Below the pieces are notes generated by a model. The model made no database searches and was not told the origin of the DNA. It saw only the letters and a list, made by a program, of their open reading frames with translations. DNA of 64,000 nucleotides from contig PALM01000040.1 in NCBI GenBank assembly GCA_002706365.1, positions 50,851 to 114,850 of the forward strand, read 5' to 3'. Position 1 is the first letter of the stretch, and every line of letters begins with the position of its first letter. This document shows positions 8,904-17,962 of the stretch, piece after piece. The stretch comes from Flavobacteriales bacterium (GTDB taxonomy: Bacteria; Bacteroidota; Bacteroidia; Flavobacteriales_E; Vicingaceae). The translations under genes and the position numbers were made by a program.

Positions 8904-8911
8904 CAAAGTTA
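8904..8911 (-). promoter_or_regulatory. -7 box (TAACTTTG) 5 nt before the small CxxC protein gene
   Basis: Perfect TAnnTTTG on the minus strand. The transcript would begin at or next to the ATG at 8898. No good TTTG at the -33 distance. Confidence 0.42.
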
Positions 8912-8932
8912 CAAAGCAAAGCCCAATAATGT

Positions 8933-9457
8933 TTAATAATAGGGCGAAATCATCAGGTATACGACAACACCGGTTAATGCCACATACAGCCAAATAGGCA
9001 ATGTGATACGGGCAATCTTCTTATGCTTATCGAATTTTTGTGATAAGGCTCTTGTAAATGTGATCAATACTAAAGGTACAATCACTATGGCAAGTAATAT
9101 ATGACTTAGCAATATAAAAAAGTAAACGGATCTGATCCATCCCTCTCCACCAAATGTCGTAGACTCAGTTAAACTGTGATAGGTCACATAACAGAGCAAG
9201 AATAAAACCGATAGCACCAAAGCGAATAACATCAACCTTCTGTGGGTGACTCTGTCTTTGCGACGAATAGCAACATAGGCCAAGATCAAGACTATAGAAG
9301 TAATCGCATTAATGGTGGCATTTGCCGCAGGTAAATAATAAACCCATTCACCAACTTCTATATTCTTTGGAAGAAAGAACAATACAGCTACTACTATGGG
9401 AATGAGCAATGAAACGATCAAGATCAATCGTTTGCTATTTATATTTTCAATATTCAT
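8933..9457 (-). CDS. DUF420-family membrane protein of the oxidase operon
   Basis: 174 residues with five predicted membrane helices (LILIVSLLIPIVVAVLFFL, the NATINAITSIVLILAYVAI segment, the LFALVLSVLFLLCYV segment, the VYFFILLSHILLAIVIVPL segment and the final LYVALTGVVVYLMI segment). Length, the early PAANATIN motif and conserved histidines (THRRLM, YHSLT, LSHILLA) match DUF420 proteins, which are regularly encoded with cytochrome c oxidase genes and are thought to help oxidase assembly (family knowledge; mechanism not established here). It is the last gene of the ctaB-coxIII-coxIII-coxIV-sco1 run, 15 bp after sco1. Confidence 0.88.
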   Translation of the reverse strand: MNIENINSKRLILIVSLLIPIVVAVLFFLPKNIEVGEWVYYLPAANATINAITSIVLILAYVAIRRKDRVTHRRLMLFALVLSVLFLLCYVTYHSLTESTTFGGEGWIRSVYFFILLSHILLAIVIVPLVLITFTRALSQKFDKHKKIARITLPIWLYVALTGVVVYLMISPYY

Positions 9458-9472
9458 AATCGGGAAAGAAGA

Positions 9473-10144
9473 TTAATCCTTTAGAGTAACAAACTCTTCC
9501 TTAAAAAGGATTTCAATGGCGTCCATTAAATCGTTTGTTTCTGAAGTGGAGGTGCCATCAAAGTAACCGCGAATACGGCCTTGTTTATCAACTAGTACTA
9601 GCCATTGAGAATGCAAAAAGCCACCAGGGGCTTTTTCATCCTCCATAGCATTCACCATATATCCCTCAAAGCCCAGATCATAGATGATTTCCTTATCTCC
9701 TGTTAGGAAGTCCCAAACAGAATCGGCTGCACCCAATTTATCAGCATAATCTCTCAGTACTTCAACGGTATCATGTTCAGGGTTGACCGTAAAAGAAAGC
9801 AAATGGAAGTCGGGAAGATCATAGAAGTGCTTCTGCAATTCCAACATGTGAGTACTCATCTTTGGGCAGATGGTAGGACAGGTAGCAAAGAAGAAATCGG
9901 CTACATAGATCTTACCATCCAATTCCTCGCTGCTGAAGCTATTCCCATTTTGATTTGTAAGCTCAAAAGATGGAATTGTGTGATAGAGTGTATCATTGGC
10001 CTGCGAAGGGTCGTATTCCTTAGGCCCAAGAATAGGTAAAGTGCGAAAGTTATTCGCTCCGGTATAAAGAAAAAGGTAAAAGAGAGAAGGTAAAAGTAGG
10101 ATTGCAACCAAGAATCCTACTTTCTTTACTTTATCGATATTCAT
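9473..10144 (-). CDS. SCO1/SenC-family copper chaperone
   Basis: 223 residues. An N-terminal membrane anchor (about 9-28) precedes a thioredoxin-fold domain facing the periplasm. The copper-binding CxxxC is C89-P-T-I-C93 within FATCPTICPKM and the conserved distal histidine is H178 in FLHSQW; all three ligands are present. Sco proteins deliver copper to the CuA site of cytochrome c oxidase subunit II. The gene starts 1 bp after the coxIV stop region and is followed closely by the DUF420 gene, so it belongs to the oxidase assembly operon. CoxII itself is not in the window, so its target is encoded elsewhere. Confidence 0.94.
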   Translation of the reverse strand: MNIDKVKKVGFLVAILLLPSLFYLFLYTGANNFRTLPILGPKEYDPSQANDTLYHTIPSFELTNQNGNSFSSEELDGKIYVADFFFATCPTICPKMSTHMLELQKHFYDLPDFHLLSFTVNPEHDTVEVLRDYADKLGAADSVWDFLTGDKEIIYDLGFEGYMVNAMEDEKAPGGFLHSQWLVLVDKQGRIRGYFDGTSTSETNDLMDAIEILFKEEFVTLKD

Positions 10145-10145
10145 A

Positions 10146-10502
10146 CTACATGATCATGTCTTCCCCATGCACGTAAATAGCTTCTGTAAGAGCCATTACG
10201 ATAAGGTAAAGCACGAGCACTATGTATGGTAAGGCTACTGCGTAGATAAAATTCTTGAATTCGTGCTTAAGGTGCATATAATAAGCAACAATGTAGTAGG
10301 CTTTAACCAGTGTAAGTAGAATAAAGGTCCACTTCACAAACTGCCAGTTTAGTCCCCATTGTTTCCAAACCAAACCAAGAGATACCTCAACGGTAGTAAC
10401 TGCCAAAAGGACCCAAAAGATGATCCAAATGGTCTTTCTCATTTTCTTGCCCTCTTCCTCTCCGTGATGCTGGGCGTATTCTGCTGTTCTATCAAAATCC
10501 AT
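10146..10502 (-). CDS. Cytochrome c oxidase subunit IV-type membrane protein
   Basis: 118 residues with three membrane helices (about 25-45, 53-73, 86-108). The N-terminal tail is hydrophilic with HHGEEEGKKMRKTIWIIFW, and the middle has 'LVKAYYIVAYYMHLKHE', features of the small subunit IV of caa3-type and related haem-copper oxidases. It follows two CoxIII genes and precedes sco1 in the same operon. It has no catalytic residues; the family stabilises the oxidase core in the cytoplasmic membrane. Identification rests on length, helix pattern and context more than on a single diagnostic motif. Confidence 0.85.
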   Translation of the reverse strand: MDFDRTAEYAQHHGEEEGKKMRKTIWIIFWVLLAVTTVEVSLGLVWKQWGLNWQFVKWTFILLTLVKAYYIVAYYMHLKHEFKNFIYAVALPYIVLVLYLIVMALTEAIYVHGEDMIM

Positions 10503-10541
10503 GTGTCGTAGAAATTCTGTGTCTTATTCGAATGAATGTAA

Positions 10542-11345
10542 TTATATCAAGTAGAAGAAGGTAAATACGAATACCCAAACTAGATCTACAAAGTGCCAGT
10601 ATAATCCAACTTTCTCAACCATTTCGTAGTGGCCTCTCTTCTCATATGTACCCTTTAGTACATTCACAAAAATGATAAAGTTGATCACTACACCTGAGAA
10701 TACGTGAGTTCCGTGGAAACCTGTAATAAAGAAGAAGAAATCACCAAACAATGGTACTCCATACTCATTGACAGTTAAGTTGGCTCCATAAACTTCCGTT
10801 CCACTTTGAATCATTGCAGCTGCTTCTGCTCCACTCATGGTTGTGCCATTAGGTAAAGTGAATGCATTCTTAGCTCCATCTACCCATTGTGCAATTGTTC
10901 CATCAGCTAGTTGCAAAGCTCCCCACTCAGTACCGTGGATAAAGTGATACCACTCCCAAGCCTGAGATCCTACGAAGATCAAACCACCAACAATGGTGAG
11001 TGCCATCCATAGAATTACTCCATTTCTGTTCATTCTGTGTCCGGCCTCTACAGCTAATACCATGGTTACAGAACTCATGATCAGAATGAAGGTCATTAAT
11101 GCCACATAGAGCAATGGGTGATCCCCATGAAGGAATGGGAAGTGAGTAAATACTTCTTCAGCTACAGGCCATAGCTCCTCAAAACGATGACGCATGAAGC
11201 CGTATGAAATCAATAAAGCTGAAAAGGTGAAGGCATCTGAAACGAGGAAAAACCACATCATGATCTTTCCGTAGCTCACGTTAAATGGTGAGAAACCACC
11301 GCCCCACAAGTTATTTTTATCTACTGAAGGAGAAATTCCTGCCAT
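10542..11345 (-). CDS. Cytochrome c oxidase subunit III (longer paralogue)
   Basis: 267 residues with seven likely membrane helices. The family signatures are visible: MMWFFLVSDAFTFSALLIS, 'GSQAWEWYHFI', FFFFITGFHGTHVFSGV and a final YWHFVDLVWVFVFTFFYL. A hydrophilic insertion of about 60 residues between the WEWYHF helix and the ITGFHG helix is longer than in the paralogue just upstream. It contributes to a proton-pumping haem-copper oxidase in the cytoplasmic membrane. Two adjacent CoxIII genes are common in this phylum. The catalytic subunits I and II are not in the window, so the complex is encoded at two loci. Confidence 0.94.
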   Translation of the reverse strand: MAGISPSVDKNNLWGGGFSPFNVSYGKIMMWFFLVSDAFTFSALLISYGFMRHRFEELWPVAEEVFTHFPFLHGDHPLLYVALMTFILIMSSVTMVLAVEAGHRMNRNGVILWMALTIVGGLIFVGSQAWEWYHFIHGTEWGALQLADGTIAQWVDGAKNAFTLPNGTTMSGAEAAAMIQSGTEVYGANLTVNEYGVPLFGDFFFFITGFHGTHVFSGVVINFIIFVNVLKGTYEKRGHYEMVEKVGLYWHFVDLVWVFVFTFFYLI

Positions 11346-11354
11346 CTTGAAAAT

Positions 11355-11966
11355 TTAAATTACGATCGTAAAAAATATGTAAAGATAGATCCACATGGCG
11401 TCCATGAAATGCCAATAGATGGAACACAGCTGCAAACCTAACAAATTTTTCGACTTGTAATGCCCTAAAAATCCATTAATCATTGTCACAATTAAGGCAA
11501 TTATTCCACCCACTAAATGGGCAATGTGTAAAGCTGAAATTATGTATAGAAAGGATCCTGAAGCTGTTTGCTCTGCACCTGTAAAGAAAATTCCCATTTC
11601 TACCAGCTGCTCATAACCCTCCAATTGCATATAGATAAAGGCCAATCCGAGTGCAAATGTGGTACTCAATCCCGCCTTTACAAATCCTTGCTGATCTCTT
11701 TTTGCTCCCCATTTTGCGATCCACAATGTCACACTACTCAATGCCAAAGCAATTGTGCTGAACAAAAAGATATCGGGCAATTCAAAAGATGTCCAATTGC
11801 CATCTCCTTTTCTCACAATTACAGCGGAGGTAAGACCGGCAAATAACATCACAATACTGATCATTCCAAACCACAATAGGGGCTTGGCGACTTTCTTGCG
11901 CTTTGCTTTTTGGAAATCTTCTTCCGGAAGACTCTCTATCTCTACATTTTCTGTCGAAGTGCTCAT
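11355..11966 (-). CDS. Cytochrome c oxidase subunit III (shorter paralogue)
   Basis: 203 residues, five membrane helices. It has GMISIVMLFAGLTSAVIV, 'FIYMQLEGYEQLVEMGI', FLYIISALHIAHLVGGI and YWHFMDAMWIYLYIFF, all at the positions expected for the compact bacterial subunit III. Residues 1-30 are a charged cytoplasmic tail. Its start overlaps the stop of the haem O synthase gene by 4 bp and it ends 10 bp before the second CoxIII, so the three are co-transcribed. The two subunit III proteins are clearly different in length and sequence, so they are not a recent duplication. Confidence 0.93.
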   Translation of the reverse strand: MSTSTENVEIESLPEEDFQKAKRKKVAKPLLWFGMISIVMLFAGLTSAVIVRKGDGNWTSFELPDIFLFSTIALALSSVTLWIAKWGAKRDQQGFVKAGLSTTFALGLAFIYMQLEGYEQLVEMGIFFTGAEQTASGSFLYIISALHIAHLVGGIIALIVTMINGFLGHYKSKNLLGLQLCSIYWHFMDAMWIYLYIFFTIVI

Positions 11967-12859
11967 ATTTTGTCTAAATACCAGGCTATTAAAATCAGAG
12001 GGATATAAATGAATGAAGCAAACATCAGCTGAGTAGCTGCCTTATCACTTCTATTCTTAAACAAGCGAATTGCCGGAATGATCATGATTATTCCGGAAAT
12101 GATAAAGACTATTCCAGCAATAATGCCCACCAATCCGAAAAAGACCGGAAGAAGGCTAACCAAGAGCAAGAAAAGGGTATACAACAAGATCAAGAATGCG
12201 GAACTCATGTCTTTACCGTTCTTCGATGGCAACAAATGAAAGCCCGCTTTAGCGTAATCTGAATCTGCCTTCCAGGCTATGGCCCAGAAATGAGGGAATT
12301 GCCAAATGAATTGAATGGCAAATAACAATCCCGGTTCCAAACCGAATTCACCAGTGTATGCTACCCAACCCAACATTGGAGGAATTGCTCCCGGAAATGC
12401 TCCCACGAATACAGCCCATGGAGTGTGCTGTTTCATTGGAGTGTATATGAAAACGTAGATGAATAGCGACAAAAGTGCAAGCACACCTGCTAGGGGATTC
12501 AACGCCAGCCAGATGATCGCGATTCCAGCCACTCCTGATAGTATTGCAATAAAGAAAGCCTCGTTCCTTTGCATACGACCAGTAACGAGCGGACGACCAT
12601 TGGTTCTTTGCATTAATGCATCCAAATGCCTCTCCCAGATCTGATTAAATCCATTGGATGATCCGGTTACCAAGAAACCACCAAGTGAAAGTAGGATCAA
12701 GTCCATCCAGATCACCTTCTCGGCAGCTATGATATAACCCAAAGCAGCAGAGATCACCACCAAAAAGGTGAGCCTCATTTTAAAGAAAAGGGCATAATCC
12801 TGTAGCTTATTTCGAAGGATAGCGATCGGGTTTTCTGTGGCCTTAGATTGAACTTGCAT
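11963..12859 (-). CDS. ctaB: Protoheme IX farnesyltransferase (haem O synthase)
   Basis: 298 residues, a UbiA-type prenyltransferase with about nine membrane helices. The first Asp-rich/Asn motif is GSSNGFNQIWERHLDALMQRTNGRPL, shown here in pieces: NQIWERHLD and MQRTNGRPL. The second is in the YTPMKQHTP and VGAFPGAIPPMLGW regions. It adds a farnesyl tail to haem B to give haem O, the precursor of haem A for the oxidase encoded in the same operon. It is the first gene of the operon and has the best promoter in the window just upstream. The name cyoE is used for the same family. Confidence 0.95.
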   Translation of the reverse strand: MQVQSKATENPIAILRNKLQDYALFFKMRLTFLVVISAALGYIIAAEKVIWMDLILLSLGGFLVTGSSNGFNQIWERHLDALMQRTNGRPLVTGRMQRNEAFFIAILSGVAGIAIIWLALNPLAGVLALLSLFIYVFIYTPMKQHTPWAVFVGAFPGAIPPMLGWVAYTGEFGLEPGLLFAIQFIWQFPHFWAIAWKADSDYAKAGFHLLPSKNGKDMSSAFLILLYTLFLLLVSLLPVFFGLVGIIAGIVFIISGIIMIIPAIRLFKNRSDKAATQLMFASFIYIPLILIAWYLDKI

Positions 12860-12877
12860 TCATTCGGAATTCGATTG

Positions 12878-12907
12878 CAAAATTACGTATAAAAGCAGTG
12901 AAACAAA
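12878..12907 (-). promoter_or_regulatory. Full Bacteroidota-type promoter of the oxidase operon
   Basis: On the minus strand TTTG (12907-12904), an 18-bp spacer and TAATTTTG (12885-12878) reproduce the -33/-7 consensus TTTG-N17-23-TAnnTTTG without mismatch. Transcription would start near 12872, giving a leader of about a dozen nucleotides before the ctaB ATG at 12859. Confidence 0.7.
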
Positions 12908-12911
12908 GGCT

Positions 12912-14411
12912 CTAAAAGTCGAATGTTTGGCGGAATAGGTTTGTCCTTACACCAAAGTATATCATATTATTCACCGAAGTGAGATCTTCACTGTTGCTTT
13001 GTCGCCACACATAACCCAATGAAAGTTCTGCACCCCAAAGCATTTTCATTCTTCGGCTGAGATATGTTTCAACGTATTGGTTCCTCTGCGCAATTCCCTG
13101 CCCAATGAAATTCTCATACTCCTTACTTCTTGTAGTATTGCTGATCTCAGGATTCTCCCCAAAGTTCAAACTGCCAAAGGAAAGCCCTTGTAGCGAGTTG
13201 TTATATTGAGCATTGAGCTTCCACTTCTTCTTTTGATAGCTCAATTGGATTATTCCCTCCTGGAAATTAGCCCCTAAAGGATGCGCTAGTGGCAAACTGT
13301 TGTGGGTATATGCTTGTGTAGGATTAGAATGCGCATACGTATAGGGTCGGCAAAGATTGTATTCCAATCTGGCACTTAAATTCTCTATGCCGAAAAAGGA
13401 ATTCCCTTTCCAACCTATCTGTATCCCGTATTTATTACCCCACCAGCCCGAGCGAATGTCCTCTTCAGAATTCAACTCCTGATTCACATCAGCTCTCATT
13501 TCCGATAAAAGGAACTCATCTAACATGAACTGAAAGTAGAATTGATGATTCTGATTTGGCTCATAACTCAAATTCATGCCGATCAAGACATTGTCTGAAG
13601 ATCCCACAGAAAATTCCACCGGACGGTAGAAGATCACTGGGTTTAAATAGTTGGGATCGAATCCTCTGAAGAATGTTCCCTCATCTGCCTGCCAAACCAC
13701 CGTCTCAAAAACACCAATTCTCAACTTATTGAACAGCTGTAATTCCAGATAGTGGGAGGCTGTGAACTTTTGACTTTGCAGACTGCTATTGCCAATAGTG
13801 CCGAAAGTATTGCTTTGTGATGCAAATAAATTGGTGTAAGTCAGCTTCCAAAAGGAAGTTTGCAACTTTAAATATGGGTAGGGAGAGGCGAAGTCCGACA
13901 TCAATAAAGACCTATGGCCATGACCGATGAACTTTCTTCCATAGCCTACTTCTGCCTCGAAGAAGTCTGCTGGCTTATATGCTAAAAATCCATCCCAATA
14001 TCTACTCTCGAAGAACTGATTCCCGGAATAACTTCCAAATCCGGGTATCACTTCCCGACTCTGAATGAAATTCTTGCGATAATTCATATACTCCCCCTTA
14101 TTGTAAAGGAAAGTAAAGCCCGCATCTATGCGCTTAGAGCGGTAATTGACTTGTGTACCAATTCCCCATCGCTGAATATTGCCATCTATATTATCTGAAC
14201 CATAGAGGTATTCGAAAATTGGGTGAATTGTAGTGCTGGAATTCTTATCTACTAGATCGATTAGCGGAGGATAAGCGGCTGAGTCTGAAATTAGCGCGTT
14301 TCTAGAATCTTTGAATCCACCGGCATTCTCCAAATCGAAATTGAAGCTAGATTGCCCGAAGGCAAAACTGTAAATTGATGTGAAAAGCAGAAGAAAAAGC
14401 GAAAACCTCAC
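12912..14411 (-). CDS. Wzi-family (capsule assembly) outer membrane protein, copy 1
   Basis: 499 residues with a Sec signal peptide (MRFSLFLLLFTSIYSFAFGQ). The body alternates short amphipathic strands and ends in an aromatic residue (FRQTFDF), as in outer membrane barrels. The segment YGRKFIGHGHRSLLMSDFA followed by PYPYLKLQTSFWKLTY is the most conserved block of the Wzi-like capsule assembly family. The same block recurs in the gene at 15502-17037, so the two are paralogues. Wzi anchors capsule to the cell surface in Gram-negative bacteria; here it probably interacts with the polysaccharide made by the surrounding gmd/fcl/wecA-like genes. It overlaps the WecA-like stop by 1 bp. Confidence 0.82.
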   Translation of the reverse strand: MRFSLFLLLFTSIYSFAFGQSSFNFDLENAGGFKDSRNALISDSAAYPPLIDLVDKNSSTTIHPIFEYLYGSDNIDGNIQRWGIGTQVNYRSKRIDAGFTFLYNKGEYMNYRKNFIQSREVIPGFGSYSGNQFFESRYWDGFLAYKPADFFEAEVGYGRKFIGHGHRSLLMSDFASPYPYLKLQTSFWKLTYTNLFASQSNTFGTIGNSSLQSQKFTASHYLELQLFNKLRIGVFETVVWQADEGTFFRGFDPNYLNPVIFYRPVEFSVGSSDNVLIGMNLSYEPNQNHQFYFQFMLDEFLLSEMRADVNQELNSEEDIRSGWWGNKYGIQIGWKGNSFFGIENLSARLEYNLCRPYTYAHSNPTQAYTHNSLPLAHPLGANFQEGIIQLSYQKKKWKLNAQYNNSLQGLSFGSLNFGENPEISNTTRSKEYENFIGQGIAQRNQYVETYLSRRMKMLWGAELSLGYVWRQSNSEDLTSVNNMIYFGVRTNLFRQTFDF

Positions 14412-15472
14412 TAGCTGCTGACTTTAGGCGACTTATCTTTTGGAATGGGGATCATGAATAATCCTCCGATCACGATGAGTACAATTCCCGCTAAAAGCAG
14501 AAACTTATAATTCGCATTGATGTTGGTAAGCATTACCGCATAAAGGATCAGCAAAGCATTGAATAGATAAATAATGACCACGGTTTGAGCGTGATTCAAG
14601 CCAAACCTCAGTAGACGGTGATGAATGTGATTCTTATCGGCTGCAAATGGAGATGTACCTTTGGCCATTCTCACAAGGAAGATCCTCAATGTATCTAATA
14701 GCGGATATGAGAGCACAGTCATTGCAAAAATTGGCTTGGAAATGCTTCTCATTTCAGATGGGACATCCATTGGATCGAATTCGATCATTCGAATGGCCAA
14801 CACACAAAGGATCAATCCCACCGTTAAGCTTCCCGAATCACCCATGAATATATTAGCCGGATAAAAATTATATCTCAAGAATCCAAGCAATGCGCCTGCC
14901 AATGAAAAGGCTATTATGGCATCTACTGTACTTCCGGCAAAGAGGAACCAAATACCAAATGCCACAGCGGCAATACAACCTACTCCTCCAGCCAAACCGT
15001 CTACTCCATCAATCAAATTGAAAGAATTGATGATCACCACATAGGTAAAGATCGAAAGTGAGATACTTGCCCAATCGGGAATTTCTCTGATCTCAAATAT
15101 GCCATAGAGGCTGGTAATTCGAATCTCGGCCATCAATACCATGATGAATGCCACTAAAAGGTGACCGATCAGCTTTTTCACCGCTGCGGTTCCAATGATA
15201 TCGTCTTTGATACCAATAAAGAACATCACCAAAATACTGGGTATCAAAAACTTGATATATCCAATATCTTCTGAAGGAAAGCAGATCAAAAAAGAGAATA
15301 GCGTACCTGCAAAGATCATGATCCCTCCCATAGAAGGTGTTCGCTGTCGGTGCAGCTTGCGGCTTTCATTGGGCTCATCAAATAGGTTTTTCACCTCAGC
15401 CACCCTAATGAATGCAGGGGTGGTGAAAAGCACAATGAAAAAGGAAATCAATATTGCAAGAGCTACAATCAT
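14411..15472 (-). CDS. WecA/TagO-like undecaprenyl-phosphate sugar-1-phosphate transferase
   Basis: 353 residues, about ten membrane helices. Motifs of the PNPT (MraY/WecA) superfamily are present: PSMGGIMIF near the N-terminus, FIGIKDDIIGTAAVKKLIGH (the DD Mg-binding pair), INSFNLIDGVDGLAGG, NIFMGDSGSLTVG and DKNHIHHRLLRFG. These fit transfer of a HexNAc-1-phosphate to undecaprenyl phosphate, the first membrane step of O-antigen or capsule synthesis. MraY is less likely because of the HIHHRLL C-terminal loop and the location among sugar nucleotide genes. It sits between two Wzi-like genes and overlaps the downstream one by 1 bp. Confidence 0.92.
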   Translation of the reverse strand: MIVALAILISFFIVLFTTPAFIRVAEVKNLFDEPNESRKLHRQRTPSMGGIMIFAGTLFSFLICFPSEDIGYIKFLIPSILVMFFIGIKDDIIGTAAVKKLIGHLLVAFIMVLMAEIRITSLYGIFEIREIPDWASISLSIFTYVVIINSFNLIDGVDGLAGGVGCIAAVAFGIWFLFAGSTVDAIIAFSLAGALLGFLRYNFYPANIFMGDSGSLTVGLILCVLAIRMIEFDPMDVPSEMRSISKPIFAMTVLSYPLLDTLRIFLVRMAKGTSPFAADKNHIHHRLLRFGLNHAQTVVIIYLFNALLILYAVMLTNINANYKFLLLAGIVLIVIGGLFMIPIPKDKSPKVSS

Positions 15473-15490
15473 ATTATGGTAAGATGCTCA

Positions 15491-15498
15491 CAAATATA
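15491..15498 (-). promoter_or_regulatory. -7 box (TATATTTG) before the WecA-like gene
   Basis: Perfect TAnnTTTG on the minus strand in the gap between the upstream Wzi-like stop (15502) and the ATG at 15472. It would give an internal promoter and a leader of about 12 nt. No convincing -33. Confidence 0.38.
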
Positions 15499-15501
15499 GT
15501 C

Positions 15502-17037
15502 TTAGTAGTTGAAGTAGAGATTCTGCAAATGCGTTCTCCACCCAAAAGATATCCATAGGTCACTTTCCTGATCACTTATACCTATCGGATTCCTATAAGT
15601 AAAGTTTATATAAACGGCCGAATTCATCTTCGGGTTCACGATATAGGATACTTGTGCCATATAAAAGTCCTGTACGATCTCATTTCCAAAAAAGCTAGCT
15701 CTTAATTCGTAGATCTGACGCTTTCTTTGATATTCAGCGCTCACAATCAATTCATTATAAGCCAATTGATGATACGGCAGCGACAAACTTTCGTTGTAAT
15801 GCAGATATCTATTCAAACTCCTGTCGGCAAGAGAACCAATTCCAGGCTGAAAAAAAGTATTCTCATCCAGAATACTCTCGGTTTCATTGTACTCAAAGCC
15901 CACTCTCAGCGATGGTAGTGCAAAATACTTCGCCCCTATCTGATAAGAAAGCAAGCCCTCATCTAGATCATCACTACTCAATTGACCGTACAAGAGGGTC
16001 TTTTTTCCCGGACTGTATTTCACATCCAATCCCAATCTTGCAGCCAGAGCTTCTTGCTTAGCATCTGAGAATGTATTCAGGAAGATTATTGGCAAGTATG
16101 GCTGTACGCCGATATCTCTTCTGCCGCTACTATCGATCAGTGGATAGATGTGATTTTCAAATAATCCCAGCGTCAAATTCTTGCCAATTGCCACACTCAA
16201 ATAATGGGCTGATGAGAACTTTCGCTCAAAAAGCTCTTCTGCCAAAGTAGTCGACTGCACCCTTTCGAGATCCTGATAAAGCGAATAGAGGTTTTGATAA
16301 TTGATCCTACCATCCCACCAAGTGGAATTAATTCTGAGATATGGATAATTGAATGCAAGATCAGATAGCAGATGTGATCTATATCCTTGTCCGATAAAAT
16401 GCTTTCCATGACCTAGGGTGAGATTCAATTGATCGATTACTTGATATGACAAGTAGGCCGATGACATGGCGAAATCATATGCGAAATCATCCAATTCCTT
16501 AACCTTACCTTGGCCATAAGCTACCTCAGTATCCGAAATTCGCTGTGTTACATAATAGGGCAAACGAGCCTGATTCTCCCTAAAGGCACTCCCTACAGCT
16601 ACCTTTTTCCCCAGCTGTAATCTCAATAAAAACCCTCTGGTATTCTTGAAGATGGTCTTCTCAGCTTCATCATTGTATGTGTATTCAAAATGATAAAGCG
16701 GATCAAGCGTAAGCTGATAGTTTGCGCTATCCAGTATGAAAAGATGCTCGTGAAAGAATTTCCGTTTCCAGCCGGGCAGATCCTTCTGTTTAGAGAGATC
16801 GAAAATTGGCATCAAAGAATCCAATTCAGGCTCCAGCTCACCTAGATCATGTTGCGAAATCGGCAAAAAGCTGGAATGAAAGGCTTTATCGGAATTGAGC
16901 ATTGCTCCTTCCAATTGCAGTCGGTATGAATAATTGAGTGGTAGTTGTTGATTCTGTCCTTTTACCTCAATGGTCAATAAGGCAAAAAGGAAGGCAAGAG
17001 AGACGAGCCGACAAAGGTATTGTCTAGGCCTTAGCAA
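15502..17037 (-). CDS. Wzi-family (capsule assembly) outer membrane protein, copy 2
   Basis: 511 residues. It has an N-terminal signal peptide ([18 protein letters not shown]) after a basic start and a C-terminal aromatic residue (LQNLYFNY), consistent with an outer membrane barrel. The block [20 protein letters not shown] followed by '[13 protein letters not shown]' aligns with the block in the gene at 12912-14411, marking both as Wzi-like. The start overlaps the fcl stop by 14 bp, so it is co-transcribed with gmd and fcl. Role by inference: surface attachment or export of the locus polysaccharide. Confidence 0.82.
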   Translation of the reverse strand: MLRPRQYLCRLVSLAFLFALLTIEVKGQNQQLPLNYSYRLQLEGAMLNSDKAFHSSFLPISQHDLGELEPELDSLMPIFDLSKQKDLPGWKRKFFHEHLFILDSANYQLTLDPLYHFEYTYNDEAEKTIFKNTRGFLLRLQLGKKVAVGSAFRENQARLPYYVTQRISDTEVAYGQGKVKELDDFAYDFAMSSAYLSYQVIDQLNLTLGHGKHFIGQGYRSHLLSDLAFNYPYLRINSTWWDGRINYQNLYSLYQDLERVQSTTLAEELFERKFSSAHYLSVAIGKNLTLGLFENHIYPLIDSSGRRDIGVQPYLPIIFLNTFSDAKQEALAARLGLDVKYSPGKKTLLYGQLSSDDLDEGLLSYQIGAKYFALPSLRVGFEYNETESILDENTFFQPGIGSLADRSLNRYLHYNESLSLPYHQLAYNELIVSAEYQRKRQIYELRASFFGNEIVQDFYMAQVSYIVNPKMNSAVYINFTYRNPIGISDQESDLWISFGWRTHLQNLYFNY

Positions 17038-17962
17038 ACTCCAATTCTTTTACTTCTGAATACACCGCTTCTATGCCTTCTCTTAGTCCAATACTATGCT
17101 TCCATCCAGTGGCATTGATCTTACTCACATCCATGAGCTTTCTAGGTGTTCCATCCGGCTTTGAACTATCGAACTTAAGTTCTCCTTCAAATCCCACTAC
17201 ATCCTTGATCATCAGAGCCAGATCCTTAATTGAAATATCTTCACCGGTGCCAATGTTAAACCACTCTTCTCCATCGTAATCATTCATCAGATGAAGGCAA
17301 GCTTCTGCAAGATCATCTACATGCATGAACTCCCTTTTTGGGGTTCCACTTCCCCAGATCTCCACTTCACCCTTTCCTTCCACTTTAGCTTCGTGGAACT
17401 TTCTAAGAAGGGCTGGAAGTACATGTGAATTCTGAAGATCGTAGTTGTCGTTAGGGCCGTATAGATTGGTTGGCATGGCCGAAATAAAGTTCGAGCCGTA
17501 TTGCTTGCGATAGTTCTCGCACAATTTGATCCCCGCGATCTTGGCTATTGCATAAGGCTCATTGGTATACTCCAATGAATCTGTAAGTAAGTATTCCTCT
17601 TTTAATGGTTGAGGGGCTAATTTTGGATAGATGCAAGAAGAACCCAAGAAGAGTAATTTCTTTACTCCACTTAGATGTGACTGATGAATGATATTTGCTT
17701 CAATCATCAAGTTGTCGTAGAGAAATTCTGCTCTGTAGATATTATTGGCATTGATTCCGCCAACCTTGGCCGCAGCGAGAAAAACATATTCCGGCTTTTC
17801 TTCTGCAAAGAAATCGGCTACAGCTTGTTGATTCCTCAGATCTACTTCAGCTGAAGTGCGAGTGATGATGTTGTGATATCCCTCCTCATTCAACTTTCGT
17901 ACAATAGCTGAACCTACCATGCCGCGATGGCCGGCTACATAGATTCTAGCAGTTTTATTCAT
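17024..17962 (-). CDS. fcl: GDP-L-fucose synthase
   Basis: 312 residues, a short-chain dehydrogenase/reductase of the epimerase type. The NADP-binding loop is [10 protein letters not shown] (about residues 11-20). The catalytic triad is seen in LGSSCIYPK (Ser) and [14 protein letters not shown] (YxxxK). It converts GDP-4-keto-6-deoxymannose to GDP-L-fucose (3,5-epimerisation and NADPH reduction). It follows gmd with an 8-bp overlap, so the two steps are co-expressed. The product feeds a fucose-containing glycan, in keeping with the Wzi and WecA-like genes that follow. The gene is also called wcaG. Confidence 0.95.
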   Translation of the reverse strand: MNKTARIYVAGHRGMVGSAIVRKLNEEGYHNIITRTSAEVDLRNQQAVADFFAEEKPEYVFLAAAKVGGINANNIYRAEFLYDNLMIEANIIHQSHLSGVKKLLFLGSSCIYPKLAPQPLKEEYLLTDSLEYTNEPYAIAKIAGIKLCENYRKQYGSNFISAMPTNLYGPNDNYDLQNSHVLPALLRKFHEAKVEGKGEVEIWGSGTPKREFMHVDDLAEACLHLMNDYDGEEWFNIGTGEDISIKDLALMIKDVVGFEGELKFDSSKPDGTPRKLMDVSKINATGWKHSIGLREGIEAVYSEVKELEFAKA

